This document shows, piece after piece, positions 21,501-38,031 of a DNA stretch of 64,000 bases. Below the pieces are notes generated by a model. It worked only from the letters and a program-made list of their open reading frames with translations. It searched no databases and was not told the origin of the DNA. The position numbers and the translations under genes are program-made. Source of the stretch: Raphanus sativus (taxonomy: Eukaryota > Streptophyta > Magnoliopsida > Brassicales > Brassicaceae). Numbering within the stretch: position 1 is the first letter of the stretch; every line of letters begins with the position of its first letter. Location: NCBI RefSeq assembly GCF_000801105.2, contig NC_079516.1, forward strand, positions 50,823,265 to 50,887,264. Direction: 5' to 3'.

Positions 21501-24029
21501 CACTCTAACACTTGCATAAAATAAATTTACTTATACATAAAATAATTCCATCGTCTTTAATATTTGGAGCAACTTTGCAATTTGTTTGTGTTTATCCTAC
21601 TAAAGTTTTTTTTTATCCTACTAAAGTTGCTCCAAATAATAAAGACGACGGAGTTAAACATATAATATGCTGTATAGTTTTCTGGTATGAGCTAGATTAG
21701 ATTAGATTAGATATGATTTTGCATCTTTATCCCAGCGTTTTGTTTTTCTTGATGTGATAAGCATTGCTTTCTTCTTCTTTTTATCACAACCCCTCGTTCC
21801 GTTATCTTTTTTCTCGACTTCTTTAGTTATCTTTATAACCATATACCAAAAGGATCCCTTGCAAACAATTGACTCGAAGTCTTTTCACACAAAAAGAAGA
21901 AGAGATATTCTCCAAAAGTGAATCTTATTCCCAAGATCATATCTCTGGCTTTTGTTATGTTTTTGTTTGGTAGTGTTAATCAAACTTACATTTAATAGTC
22001 TTCAGTGTAACACATATTGAAATACTAATTGTTTAGTTTTCTTCATCTAGGTTTTGTTAGCATATTACTTTTGTTCAACGATAAACTAATAAGATGTGTT
22101 CGTTTATCATATTCATAAACCACAAAAAGGTTTTCGTGAGCAAGTGAGTTTTTTTGGCCGCTAAAGCTACTTTCTATTAGTATAATTTTTAAGTTCTAAG
22201 CTTAATTAAATGGATTTTTAAAGAAAAGGTTTCCAAATAAAATTAGAATTTGATAACCACTTTTTCTTAAAAATAATACTAAAATTCAAGATAGTAGCCA
22301 CGTCCTGAACTTTTGAAACATTAACGAAAGTGTTTTTCTTCAATCAGCTAACGTAACTCAAAAAGATAGTATCAATTTTCAGGTATCTATTAAAATTCTT
22401 ATTTGGGTTATATCATCCTTAGTTACCTATTTTTTTTCTCTTAACACTTTTTCAAGCAAAAAAAAGAAGTATCAATTAGGTGCAGATCTCTTGATCGTTT
22501 CTTCTTTTCATTGCTCACTCGCATCTGTAAATAACCTAATCCTTGAAGAAAAAGCGCATTCCCATCATATTCATGAGAAATACAAATTATACAATGCCTT
22601 TAGAAACGTGTGTTAATTAATGGGCCATATTTCTGTAAATAGGCCTCTTATGATACCATAAAAGGCTAATTTCTTCTGTTTAATGGCCCATTTATCGAAT
22701 ATGACAATGTGCCATATACAGTACCTATATAAATTGAAGTCGAATCAAGTAGCGTACCAGTGTCGAGTAATTTTAAGTAGTTTTTTTTTGTAAGATTGTC
22801 TAAAGAATTTCTATAGGTATGGCATATTGTCATATATCCTTAACACAGATCCAAGAATTAGAACTCTAGGTTATTTGTCTGTAAGTATACAAACTAAACT
22901 GAGTTATTTGTCTGTATTCGAGCAGCCCAGCCTTGTGCTCGTGCACCGAGACCAATACATCTTCTACACAGTTCATGCTTGACCGCTAACCCTAAATTTT
23001 ATATTCATTCCTCTTTAACTACTACTTAAATTTATTCCAAAATATTTAATTTTCATATCTGGGATGTCTTCAAACCTTCTTTACTTGAACTATACGATAT
23101 TCTTCATATATTGTTCGTTTATTCAGTCTCCACCATTTAGAATATGACACATCAAACCATCTCATATACTTACACCTTCGGACGTCGTTTCTAATTCATG
23201 TTACACAATTTCTTAGGTGTGTTTAGCTGGACAACATAGTGCTAACAACATTCAGAAAGTAATGCTGAAATTAAATATTTGGATTAAAAATTAAAGAAAA
23301 CAAGGCAAACACACATCTTTATTGCCTTCTTACAATTCTGTTCCACATGGCAACAACAAAGACAATAAAATAAAAATATAAGCTTATTTGCTGCTAGTTT
23401 AATGTATCTCCCGACGTATATAGCTTTGCGTTCACAAGCTGGGATACGTCATACGCATCTGGGATACGCGACGATGCGGACTTTTCTTGAGATTTGAACT
23501 GATACGATCGTATAATAATCATATACGATCGTATAATAATCATAAAAGATCGACTCGATCAACGAGGAAAACTAATGTGACCACTGACCACGCGTATCAC
23601 GTACCTCGCCATGTTATTCCCGCTTATGTTGGAGTATATTTTATCGGGTTTTACATTCCAAAAACAGGTAGGGAATCTAGTTTCCAATTCGCCACCAGTA
23701 TGAATCAGATACAAATTTAAAATACTTAGTTACATGGTTTCGCGCATTAAAGGCTAGCCATCATCGTCATGTAAATGCCAGCTTGTTGCACGCTATTTAT
23801 GAGCCATCTTCAGTCCTTTTCTATTCTTTATAGACATAATGGGAAAAATTCTCTTCTGATATGCTTCATTTAATACTATGCAAACTTAAATTAATATATG
23901 TGAATGTGACCATCCCTATCCCGCTTTCGGCACATGCGAGTATGATATGTGCATTAGTGCATAGGATATGCTCTAAATTTATTAATTACGTATGACTTGG
24001 AATGCAACTGAGGAAAAGTTTACTATTTA
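18600..24029. other. Long gene-free stretch
   Basis: About 5.4 kb of AT-rich DNA without a recognisable gene. It contains the hairpin at 21545-21652 and a 21-bp direct repeat (ATACGATCGTATAATAATCAT, about 23501-23543). The PPR gene that lies between the BAHD and GDSL genes in Arabidopsis was looked for and not seen here. Confidence 0.5.
21545..21652. repeat. Near-perfect inverted repeat, 32-nt arms
   Basis: The left arm (about 21545-21576, containing CGTCTTTAATATTTGGAGCA) pairs with the right arm (21623-21654) with only three or four mismatches. The loop is about 46 nt and contains a TATCCTACTAAAGTT duplication. It could be a tiny MITE or a small-RNA hairpin. Confidence 0.75.
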
Positions 24030-24260
24030 ATTTTTTTTTTGTTTTTTTGATAATTCGGAGGTTCTCCACTTACGCGGATCATTCCCCCGGGCCCGATCAG
24101 GCAGCGGTCCACTTCACCCGGGAGGACTATACCTGGCCCAACACCCAGTACTGCATTTGGTGACAGGGAAGAGGTAGTTCCCCTCCAGGTGGTTCGAACC
24201 CAGGAGCATGACCATTGGCCCCTAAGGCTCTTACCACTTGTGCTACCTCATCCCGTCATG
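24030..24260 (-). mobile_element. tRNA-derived SINE
   Basis: On the minus strand the element begins with a tRNA-like head containing an A-box-like TAGCACAAGTGGTAAGAGC and a perfect B-box GGTTCGAACC. It then has a unique body and ends in an A/T-rich tail (24031-24048 on plus). A short duplication CTATTTA lies at 24023-24029 and 24261-24267. Structure and size fit crucifer BoS-type SINEs. Confidence 0.85.
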
Positions 24261-24550
24261 CTATTTATTTTTCTTGATGCATCACATTCACTCATATTAT
24301 CATATATATGGTATTTTGTAAATGGATAGTCATTTCGACTGGAAAACATAACCTTCTGTTGAAAATTGGAAACTATAACTAAACCATTATTAATTATAAA
24401 AGTTACTGAACTGAAAATAATAAAATGTTTGTGGATATTTCCTCTTAATTTTAAGTCTAAAGGAAGAGAATGTTACGGCTTTTTATGCTCTATTGTTCCA
24501 ATTCGTTGTTTCCTTTTCGCTCTTGTAAATACCCTCTTTCTTGATAATTG

Positions 24551-24679
24551 AAATTTGTAAAAGGTTACCGGATATTTCATTTAATTAGAATAAACTATAT
24601 ACTGATAGAGATAAAAATTTGTAAAAGGTTACCGGATATTTCATTTAATTAGAATAAACTATATACTGATAGAGATAAA
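24551..24679. repeat. Perfect 64-bp tandem duplication
   Basis: The unit starting AAATTTGTAAAAGGTTACC at 24551 is repeated from 24615 with no substitutions seen. This implies a recent event within the intergenic DNA. Confidence 0.9.
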
Positions 24680-24730
24680 GTAGTGCATATTCAACTATCA
24701 AAAATCTGTACTGTATTATAATTACGTAGC

Positions 24731-27085
24731 TACATTTTGATCCGTGCTTTTAAAAACCATACTATTTTTGTCGATAAATTTATTAATATGTTTGTTTGCT
24801 CATGAGTTATTTTCTGTTGACAAATTTATTTTCTTTTCATTTTTGGTTGATTTAAGTTTTTGTATTGTTTTCATTTGGTTCATGTTCAGTTATGGTTTTC
24901 GTTTTTTGGTTTAAGAGATATAAACATGGTACTGTTATTTATCAGATTGAGTTTAATTTATGTTCGGTATTTTGGTTTTTGGTTTGGTTCAGATAAAAAT
25001 ATTAAAATCAATAAAATTTTTGAGTTAAATTCGGTTTCGATTTGATTTTCATTTTCGGATAATTTCGAATAATTTGGGTTAAAATGACATTTTGATTTTT
25101 TTTTGGTAAAATATCGGATAATTTGGTTAAATTTAAATATTTCAGATAAAAACATTCTATTGATTTGGTTCTATCACGAAATTTTAATAATTTTAATATA
25201 TTATGGTAAAAAGGGTAATCCTGATTTTGGCTAGTTTGGTTTATAAATAATATTTTTAGAATACTTGATAATTTTAAAACTGTATAATTAATATTTTTAG
25301 GTATATAAACTGTATTTTGGATATTCAGTTTCCTATTCGGTTTTGAGTTGGTTCAGTTTTTTTATGTTCTAAAGATATAGGAACACATCTGATATTTATA
25401 TCATTGATTCCGTTTGGTTTCATTTTTTTGTTTGCTTTCATTTATTTTTGTTATGTTTCAGTTTGTTTTTTTTTGTTCTCGACTGATATGCCAAAGCTAA
25501 ATCTTTTTGTGCAATCTGTTTTATATTTGATAAATAAATGAGTTAACATTTTTAGTGATTGATTTTATAAATAAAATATCAAGACTACTACCATATTAAA
25601 CTGTTGCAAATATACACTTAATGATTATGGAATATTCTTAGTATTTTGATGTTTATGACTTTGATTTTTTTGTATACCAGAAATATTTAGTAAATACTAA
25701 ATAGTAAGAATATGGAGAGATATTTTCAAAGTTGTCACATATTTGTTATTTTTTTCCTATACATTCTGTTAAGACAATATTTGAGTTTTAATATTAAAGA
25801 TCTCAATCAAGATTTGCTTCTGATTTATCTCCAAAAATTTAGACTTGCTCCATAAAATATTTTCAAAATATAAGCAAATGTTTAAATCTTGGCATAAAAT
25901 CTGCAATTTTGTAATACTTTCAAAATCTAGATTTGTTCCCATTTATTTTCCAACTAAACAGAATATGATTAAATTAAAAGTTTGTATTATTATGTTTGCT
26001 AGTTTAGATATTTTTATATGAAAATATTTGAAATTTAGATTTATTAAATTACAGTTTAATTAGATATTTTAAAAATCATTGTAAAAGAAAAAAACAGTTT
26101 AATTGTATATTTGTATTAATATGTGTTGCTCATTTTTTTTCATATACGACTATGTACAATAGTTTCAAGATTTAATATTCTCCATTTCATTTTAACACTC
26201 TACCTCATCTTCTATTTGCCTCATTATTCAACACACATTCAACATTTATTAACTACAATGGTTTTGTTTAATAAAATTCAACACCTTATTTTACAAATTA
26301 ATAATTATTTTTTCAAATATCCAAATTAAATAAATTTGGTCTCTATTTATAAGAATTCAAAATGATAAATTATCGTATTAAAAATAAAAATAAATTATTT
26401 AATTTATAATAAAATTATTGATTTTAAATAACAAAGAAAATATGTGAATGTCAAAAAACCATAGAAAGTAACATGTGTCATTAGTGGTTTCTACTTTTTT
26501 TATTATTCAACATGTTGAATTTTTTTCAACACAGTTTAATACTCTCTCTTTTTTTTTACCTGGAGGTATTCCAGGCTGAGACCAGACTAATTTCTAAGGG
26601 GATGTGCAGTCCACGGATGAATCCTCTCTTCGGATTTTCAAATGGATCGAAAATATAGTCCATATCTGCGTGACCATAAGTCAGGATAATCCGAGTAGCA
26701 ACGGATTCGAACTCAGGTTCCTTGGTGATCCTAAAACGCCATGCATTACCCGACCACTGACTCGTGATTCAGTTTAATCCATATTGTACATAGTCTTTTT
26801 GAGTTGATGGAGAACATAACATGTAATGATAGTTTACATTTACGTTTTGTGGATTCAAATATTGTGACGTACAAATCTTGTTTTATTAAGTTTGATAGCT
26901 TACGTTATGGATTTGTTTCATTTTTAAATATTGAGTGAAACAGTTTTCACTGAATTATGATAATATGTATTTAAATGAAATTGTTTTATTGTTTAATTAA
27001 AAATTAAAAACAGTACTGGCACTACTATAAATACTATCAGAAACCAAGGGGACAAAAAGAAAATGCCTCTTGTAAATAGTATAGA
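24731..27085 (-). mobile_element. Degenerate Helitron (minus orientation)
   Basis: On the minus strand a Helitron-like 5' end TCTATACTATTTACAAGAGG starts at 27085. At the other side the sequence GTAGCTACATTTTGATCCGTGC (about 24727-24748 on plus) resembles a decayed 3' end, but the hairpin and CTAG are not intact. The interior is AT-rich and contains an inserted SINE. No replicase. Confidence 0.4.
26541..26769 (-). mobile_element. Second tRNA-derived SINE, different family
   Basis: On the minus strand the head carries an A-box-like TGGTCGGGTAATGCATGG and a B-box-like GTTCGAATCC, followed by a body and an A-rich tail (T-run at 26549-26558 on plus). It is flanked by the 9-bp duplication CAGTTTAAT (26532-26540 and 26770-26778). 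The body differs from the SINE at 24030. Confidence 0.8.
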
Positions 27086-27347
27086 TGAGAATTACAGCTC
27101 TATATATACTGAAGTTACAAAATCATACAATATATGAGAAAATCATACAATTAATGAGGAAAATGAAATATATACTAAAATGATTGTAATGATTGAGTGA
27201 GATATAATTTGTGATACATAATCAATCCTTACATCAACTTCACACCCTTTTTAGACCCATGTGGTAAATCTATATATATTGCCAGCTCTAACATATTCGA
27301 TTGTGTTCTCATTTTCCATCTTACATCTTACAGTACTAACCAAAACC

Positions 27348-29185
27348 ATGAACCCTAATCATGACAAACCAATACTACTTGCATTATTCACTCTTCTTCT
27401 CCAACTTCCAAACCCTATCAATGCATCACCATCCCCACCCATAACGGCTCTTTACGCCTTTGGCGACTCCACGGTGGATTCCGGTAACAACAACTACATC
27501 CCTACTCTTTTCCGGAGCAACCATCCACCTTACGGTAGATCCTTTCCGGCCAAACTCTCCACTGGAAGATTCTCAGACGGAAAACTCGCCACCGACTTCT
27601 TAGCCACTTCTCTAGGACTCAAACCCACTTTACCAGCTTACTTCGACCCTTCGGTCAAACCACTTGACCTTTTGACTGGCGTTAGTTTTGCCTCGGCCGG
27701 AGGTGGTTTAGATGATCGCACGGCCATGTTATCGTTGACTTTGACCATGGACAAGCAATGGAGTTACTTTGAGGAGGCAGTACGTAAGATGAAGAGTGTA
27801 GTTGGAGAGGCGGAGACTAATAGGGTGATTAAGAATGCTTGGTTTGTGATTAGTGCGGGGACTAATGATATGATCTATAACGTTTATGATCATGTTCTTG
27901 GGAGTTTTATTTCGGTTTCGGATTATCAAGACTATCTACTCAGAAACGTTGAAGCTTTTGTCCAGGTTTTTTTAGCTACGTCCAACTTCTAAGCTGTTTA
28001 TTCTGTTTATTTATTTTAAAATTATAGGCAGATTCTCAAAGGAAAACAACCACATAAACTATTATCTCTATAGAATTGTCTAGTATGTTAATAAGAAACG
28101 AAATGTCCTAGTCGTATGGATCCCACCCATTAAATTACCTGAGTAAGACATATACGGCTCTACGCATTCTGCTAATCTAACAATCAGATAAAAACAAATT
28201 TTGGTATTATTATAGACAATTTTAAATCGTTTTCATCCAGTTATATTGCTAAAAATGTATTGGTGCCTTTAGTGTTGTTAAAAAGGTTAAATTTTATTAT
28301 CGAACCTTACTTTATACTATTTAAAAAAAGAAAAAAAAACTTCTTCAACGATATGTCATGAACATCTCTACGGGTTGTATGCTTACCTTGAAAAACAACT
28401 CAAAATGGGCCGTAGCCCATAATTTGCATACTTATTATTTTTGGTCAATTATTACATGTTTTATAGGCTTAGTTTTTTTGTTCTTTGTTTTGATCATTTA
28501 GGCCCAATAGTACATGCAATTTGTATCTCAGCTCATACGCATCGCGAAGAGACTGATCTAGATACATAGATCTCCATATAACAGCTAAAACATGTAAATC
28601 TCTAACGTATATTTCAATCTTCCAATGGTCAACAGAGACTACACGACGCAGGAGCACGAAGGATTACAGTAGCAGGACTACCACCAATAGGATGCCTTCC
28701 GGTGCAAGTAACACTTGGCACTGTCACACTCCCTCGGATCTTCCACAAACGCATCTGTACGGAAAACCAGAACACTGATTCTCAACTATACAATCAAAAG
28801 CTACAGAAGCTAAACTTGCGTCTCAGTCAGAGGCTTCGAGGCTCCAAAATACTTTACCTCGACATCTACACTCCAATAATGGACATGATCAAACATCCTC
28901 ATAAATACGGTAACTATTTTGAGTTTTATACACTCGAGAGTTCGATCATTGGCTGTAAACTTTCATACTTTGATGATTTTTGTATGATTAAATGCAGGAT
29001 TGGAAGAAACGTTGAAAGGATGTTGCGGGACGGGGTTCCTTGAAGCAGGACCTCTATGCAAGCCATTGCCTGGAACTTGTGAGGATGTTTCAAAGTATTT
29101 GTTCTTTGATTCTGTGCATCCTACCCAAAAGGCTTACTCTATCATTGCTACTTACGCCTTACAAAAATTGTTGCCTCTTCTTTAA
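27348..29185 (+). CDS. GDSL esterase/lipase (SGNH hydrolase), three exons
   Basis: Exons are 27348..27965, 28636..28909 and 28998..29185, joined in frame to 359 residues. It is a predicted secreted serine esterase acting on lipid or acyl esters, probably in the apoplast. An N-terminal hydrophobic signal segment (about 8-26) precedes block I FGDSTVDSG with nucleophile Ser41. The GTND motif is at 171-174 and the catalytic Asp335-x-x-His338 pair is in DSVHP near the C-terminus. IGCLP, typical of the family, is encoded at the start of exon 2. An upstream in-frame ATG (27261) would put 29 extra residues before the signal peptide. The ATG at 27348 is preferred because it gives a normal N-terminus. 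Position and sequence match Arabidopsis At2g40250. Confidence 0.93.
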
Positions 29186-30929
29186 TTTTTAATTCTTGTT
29201 ATCTGCAAATTATTTAACGAATGTTATCTCGTACACAGCACTTTTGGCAAGCTAATTGACAAAAAATAACGTTTTGATTTTGTTACTACGATTCAGTTTC
29301 CCCTCCAAACTAACTGAAAATTAAATTCTCAGTGAATAAATTTTGAATCTCGAATTATGTTAACTAGGTTATTAGAAAGGGCACTGATAATATGGAAAAA
29401 TAATTCTGTAAAGGAGATTTTAATGAAGCTGTAGGTCATCTTCTATATGTCATTTGACTCATTTAAGTGTAATGAAGAAAATATGTATTGTAAGAATTAT
29501 ATGATGTCAAAAATTAACAATTAACGGATCTTCCACCTTACATATATATTATATAGTCCAAAATATTAAGAATTGGGAATACGATACAAACAAAGAAACA
29601 AGTAGACACAAAACAACAAAAACTTTCCGTAGTTTTATGATTCCCTGAAAAAAATATGTAAATAGTAGTTTTATAATACTACAATATAGCCAAATCGTTT
29701 TCAAGGCCTGAGATGGTAAAAAACGATTATATGCGAATACCATATATCTTGTTGTCTATCGAGGAGATTAAGAGTCAAGACACATATCTATGGCAAGTAC
29801 ATCTGTCTTCTTGTCTTTCTTTTTAAATTACTCTTAAAGAAAGTCTTATGAGAGAAGAAACAAATATGTAAAGAACTTTCTTTATGATAGAAAAGGGCTA
29901 AAGGACTGGTATTGTCAGGATGTACATACTAAAAGAGAGGGTACCAAATTAGAAATGGAAAGACAAACCGATCTTTTTAGTTGGGTTTAAGTATGTATAT
30001 CAAAAATCATAAATGTTAGATAATCTCAACTATTCTTCAAGGATGTTTAGCCTAGCGAGGTATAGGAAATATCTTCTGCATTACTGTTGACCATATGACT
30101 ACCAATAATTAGGCTCTCACTACTCACGAGGTTTGAAAGGAATTTCTCACTACCGTTTAATGATTCTTTGACCTTAAATGGAGAAATATATGCATACTAG
30201 ATGCTCTACTCACATAATGAACTTGATTGTTAAGGATATGCTAATGTCTCAGCCATACGTGATGCAATTTAATGTTAGATTATCTACAACAAAATTTGGA
30301 TCATTTAAATTGAGAGTTGATCTGGAAAAGTTGACAACAGTTATCTAACATAATTGATGTTGACATGGGTACCTAAGTACAAGTTAGCATTTGATAAGAT
30401 AGAGACAGAAAACAGATTATCGAGATCAATCCAAACATTACAATTGCATATATATATATGCTTCACTGATTTTTTAAACGTTAATATATACATAAATTTA
30501 CTGACAAGATCTCCATGTTAGGGGAAAATATATTGACTTAGGATACTTGTGTGAGAGTGAGTGAAAGCGGAAACTACGCATACATTTGCAACGTCTCACA
30601 ACAAGACACAACCAAGACAACGTGCAATGTCTTGTAACTCTCAAAACCATATAGACTCACTAATCTATTTCTTGGTTACTATTCAGGATAAAACAAATCA
30701 ACTCGATCACAAACATTTATATTTAAATAAGCATTTAACATCTTGACAAAACTATATGGGAAATGGATCAGAACAATGTTAAAAAATGTCTCTATTATTA
30801 CCTTAGTTATCGGTCTTGTCACAAGTATGCAGCGAATGAAAAACAGCAAGGAAGGCATCTTCCATCGACAAGTACCTCAAGATCTCACTTAGAATATACG
30901 TATATATATGTTGTTATATATATATATAT
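29186..30929. other. Intergenic stretch between GDSL and GARP genes
   Basis: Convergent 3' ends of the two flanking genes. AT-rich, no gene or element recognised. Confidence 0.5.
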
Positions 30930-32550
30930 TCACAAAGTGAGATCAAGGGGACTTGCCAAAACCGAAATATTTCTTGTTTTAGGATCATTTTGATCTTCTT
31001 TCCTAATGACTCGATCGAATTTTGATGAACTCGAAGAAGATAACGAGAGAGACAAACCCTTGATATCTTCATGATCATCATGTTCTTTTTCTTCATCTTC
31101 TAACAAGAAGTCTCCAAGGTTGTTGTGAGTCCGAGGTACCTTAAGGGACAAACTTAGATCCAAATCTTGGTCCGACTTATTGCAATCATCAGACAGTGAC
31201 AATCTTTTCCTCTTCAAAACATTCTCCGTTTCTTCTGCCACTCTAAGATTCTCCTTTTGATTAGAACTTAATGTGGTAGCACAAAGATCTTGTGGCCTTG
31301 ATGCGGTCGAAGAATTGGGAATGGAGGAGGGGCTCTGTCCCCATGATTTGCTTAACGTTTTCATACCTTCAAGAAAGCTTCTATGAATACTTGGAACTGC
31401 TTCAGCTACTCCATTGTTCTCTTGAGCAGCTTCATGAGAATTGATTCGAAACAAAATAGTTTTATTCTTATCATCAAGAATATTATTACTAATTCCACGA
31501 AATCTCTCGCCAGATTGTGAGCTAGACAGTGTTTGTCTTGTTCTTGTACTGTCTCGTGCTGTTAAGCCTCTCCAAGGGCTACGGTAGACCTGGCGTCTAT
31601 GGTCGGTCCACGAACCGCCACCGTATCTATTGATGACATTCCAAGTTACAATGAATTTTAACTCATGTAAATAGGTAGAAAATTAACAATCTAATTTTTT
31701 TTTTGTAAATACCCTAAACTGGTAGAAGGCCTTTGATCAAAACTTTGTAGCATTGGAAGTTGACCAAGGTTGCAAGTGTAACCACCTCCGTGTTCAAACG
31801 AAAATCCTTGGTCTCCTGAAGTAATAAGAAAATGAAATATAAGGAAATCTTTTCTAATTCATTTTATGATCAAATCGCAAAAAAGCCCTAAACTAAACTA
31901 TAAACTAAAAGAGGTAATTTACCTTGATTTGGGTCATCGGTCTTCTTGCTTCTGTACATCTAAGTAAAAAAATGTAGGTGGAAATATGAGTTCTAGGTAT
32001 TAAAAATGTAAATGATAAAGATAGTGTATGTTTGCAAAACCTGAAGATGGCTCTTAACGTGGGCAATACCAAGCCCCTTGACGTTCATCAATTGAAGAAC
32101 AAGCTTCGGTGTTGCTCCTGCTACAACAGAATCATTCATAGAAAACCCGAATAAATATCAAGAAGAAAACCCTATAAATAAACTATTTCATATATGTAAT
32201 GATCTTGAATATTGATTCATATATACAATAGAAACTCAACTATCTGGTCCACCCAATCTCTCCACAGCTTGAAGGAAGCGGAGATGGAGCTCAGGTGTCC
32301 ATCTCAGCCTTGGAGTCTTTGAGCGGTTGTACGGCCTCACAGATCCACCATTTTTCTTGATCTGATCATTATTATGATGGTGACTCCCACTCTCTTCCAC
32401 ATAGCTATTGCGCGAAGGGCTCTGATCTACTGATCTCTCTTCTTCATCCTCGTCTTCATCATCTCTGTTGTCTTCTTTCTTGGTGGTTGTTTTGAATTTG
32501 TTAGATGGACAAGTCTTGGAATTTTCAGAACTTTGGCTGCTTGATCTCAT
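30930..32550 (-). CDS. GARP/G2-like MYB-related transcription factor with EAR-type motifs
   Basis: Five exons (32550..32241, 32117..32041, 31959..31923, 31815..31713, 31626..30930) join in frame to 407 residues. The single GARP/MYB-like DNA-binding domain (about 80-135) runs from TPRLRWTPELH through LGGPDRATPKLVLQLM to the hallmark SHLQMYRSKK. Introns fall at the conserved places: after the Asp of GGPD and after SHLQ. The N-terminus is acidic (Asp/Glu run 27-39). The C-terminal half is Ser-rich with LDLSLSL, LSLSLSS and a terminal DLTL. These are LxLxL-type EAR motifs that commonly recruit TOPLESS corepressors, so a repressor role is inferred. Position and length match Arabidopsis At2g40260. 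A perfect (AG)103 tract lies about 1 kb upstream. Confidence 0.9.
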
Positions 32551-36240
<3,690 letters not shown>

Positions 36241-36249
36241 GTTTTATGA

Positions 36250-36950
36250 TTAATATGACTCATGAGTCAACACGGTACCTCTCTGGCGGTTCAATCTTAC
36301 CGTCCATTGGTTCTCAATGGCGGCTTGTGACGGGGTTCGTGTGGTTCAGTCTGTCATCTGGGCCCTTTGTCCCTCGGTGGTTCCATGCGGCAGATTGATG
36401 CATCCCAGTATCGTGAGTCTCTAGTTGAAGCTCATGGTAGTGTCGATTTTCTTGTGAATTTGCAGGTTCAAGCTCTTTGCAGGTTGTGAAGTAGCTGTTG
36501 TCTCGTGCCCGTCTTCTTGTTCCCGGTGCTAGGTTGGAGTCCAGTTCGGGTTCTGCCCTTCTCCAGTCCTTTGCATGTGAGGTGAGTGTGTACACCTCGG
36601 TTAGTGTCTCTCAACCTTGCTTGTTTCATGTTTGCTTGTGCTTCATTGCGGTGAAGATTATGAACTTAGACGTATTCATCGGATACTAGCTACTCCAGAA
36701 ACAACACAGGAAGACCTCGGCATCCGAAGAAACAAGGTGAAGCTCTCATTCATATGATCATCATTAAAGGTAGAGAACGGTATTTGATACATAAGGATGC
36801 TCGATTTTATTTAGCGGAACCCGTCGGAGATATGGGCCAAGCGAAGCTAGACAGGAAAGAGTCTAATTGTGTAATTTTTTTTAGTCGGTTTGTAATCGAA
36901 TCCTCCGTTTTTTCGGATGATTTTAGTATATTTATTAAAAAACACTGATT
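36250..36950 (+). mobile_element. Possible 3' part of a LINE-type retroposon
   Basis: A block of less AT-rich sequence ends in GTTTGTAATCG...TATATTTATTAAAAAA (about 36890-36945), the style of plant L1 3' ends. No domain was recognised in its frames and no target duplication was found, so the boundaries are approximate. Confidence 0.35.
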
Positions 36951-37019
36951 TCATTAGTGAAAAGATAGAAACTATTTTGGAAGTGTTCGCCGTGGAAAAT
37001 CTTCTGATAGGAGATCAGC

Positions 37020-37690
37020 GATTTTTTTTTCTCGAAAAAATATTAAGTTTATTTAACCCAAAAAATATTTACTAATATTGTAACGGTAGAATGTATCTAT
37101 AACTAGCTAGCACAAAAATTTAAATTTAAAAGAAATTGGATTAATCATCTTGTGTTAAAACCAAATTTCCATGGCATTGTTGTACCGACCACCAGAACTC
37201 CCTCTAAGCAAGTCTATGCGATTGTGAACCTGTTTGTCAATGAATTTGATGATTTGAGATGGAAAAAGTGAATCTTCTCCGTGTCTCCTTCCATTGATCT
37301 CTTTCCAAATGGTATGGGACATCAGCTTGAAAAACATACCTAAATAAGTACATGGTGGTCTTGTCTGTGATTGTATCCACCAATATAACCAGTACATTGC
37401 TCCACTGATTTGTATAGTGAATCCCGAGCATCTTCTTAATCACGATATATTTCCTCAGAGAAGGGGCAAGTAGGAAGTAATTCTTTGTTTCAAGCGGACT
37501 ATTGCAAAAGATACACTTTGGGTTACGAGAGGAGTTCCACTTTTGAATTCTTTCTCCGTGGCTTATCTGTTATGCAATCTACACCAACACTGAGTATTTA
37601 GGAGTAGATTATGAAAACAAACTCCCTTATACCAGTGAACTTCTTTTTCTTCTAAAAACCAAGTAAAAAATCTTATATTTATTTCCATAT
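37020..37690 (-). mobile_element. LINE (L1-type) 3' fragment with zf-RVT remnant
   Basis: On the minus strand two overlapping frames encode the C-terminal part of a plant L1 ORF2. Conserved pieces are RIQKWNSSRNPKCIFCNSPLE (about 37560-37490), then FRYVFQADV (around 37340) and IWKEINGRRHGED with FIDKQVHNR (37310-37200). A frameshift separates them. These match the reverse-transcriptase zinc-binding region and the tail after it. A T-run at 37021-37030 marks the poly(A) side. Heavily 5'-truncated and dead. Confidence 0.75.
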
Positions 37691-38031
37691 AGAAAAGATT
37701 GAGGAATGCTTAAAATGGGCTTACCTTCAAACTTGTTTTGTTACCACGAACATTTTGCCATCGAAACCAAAATTTTATGTATCGAAACACCTAGATCGAA
37801 TATGAATACAATTTATCCAGTCTTTTTAAACGCTACTAGATCTGAATCTACTTTAGATTAAAATAAATTATTTGAAAATAAGGAATGTCATAGTAAAATT
37901 AGAAAAGAAAATATATTTCATATCTCCTTTAAAGGGAATAAAAGATACATGTATATTTTTTTCTTTGTTTTACCATACATGTATTCAAACATTGGTAAAT
38001 AACAACTTTTGGTTTTAATTATTAAACGCTT

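Noticed and set aside
18600..24029. Remnant of the PPR gene expected between BAHD and GDSL
   Set aside because: No PPR-like frame or helical repeat was seen in this stretch.
24190..24255. tRNA-like A and B boxes
   Set aside because: They belong to a SINE with body, tail and target duplication; no cloverleaf of a functional tRNA can be formed with confidence.
26690..26765. Second tRNA-like head
   Set aside because: It is also part of a SINE, not a tRNA gene.
36314..36595. 93-codon minus-strand frame
   Set aside because: It lies in LINE-like retroposon sequence in the opposite orientation, without a recognisable domain.
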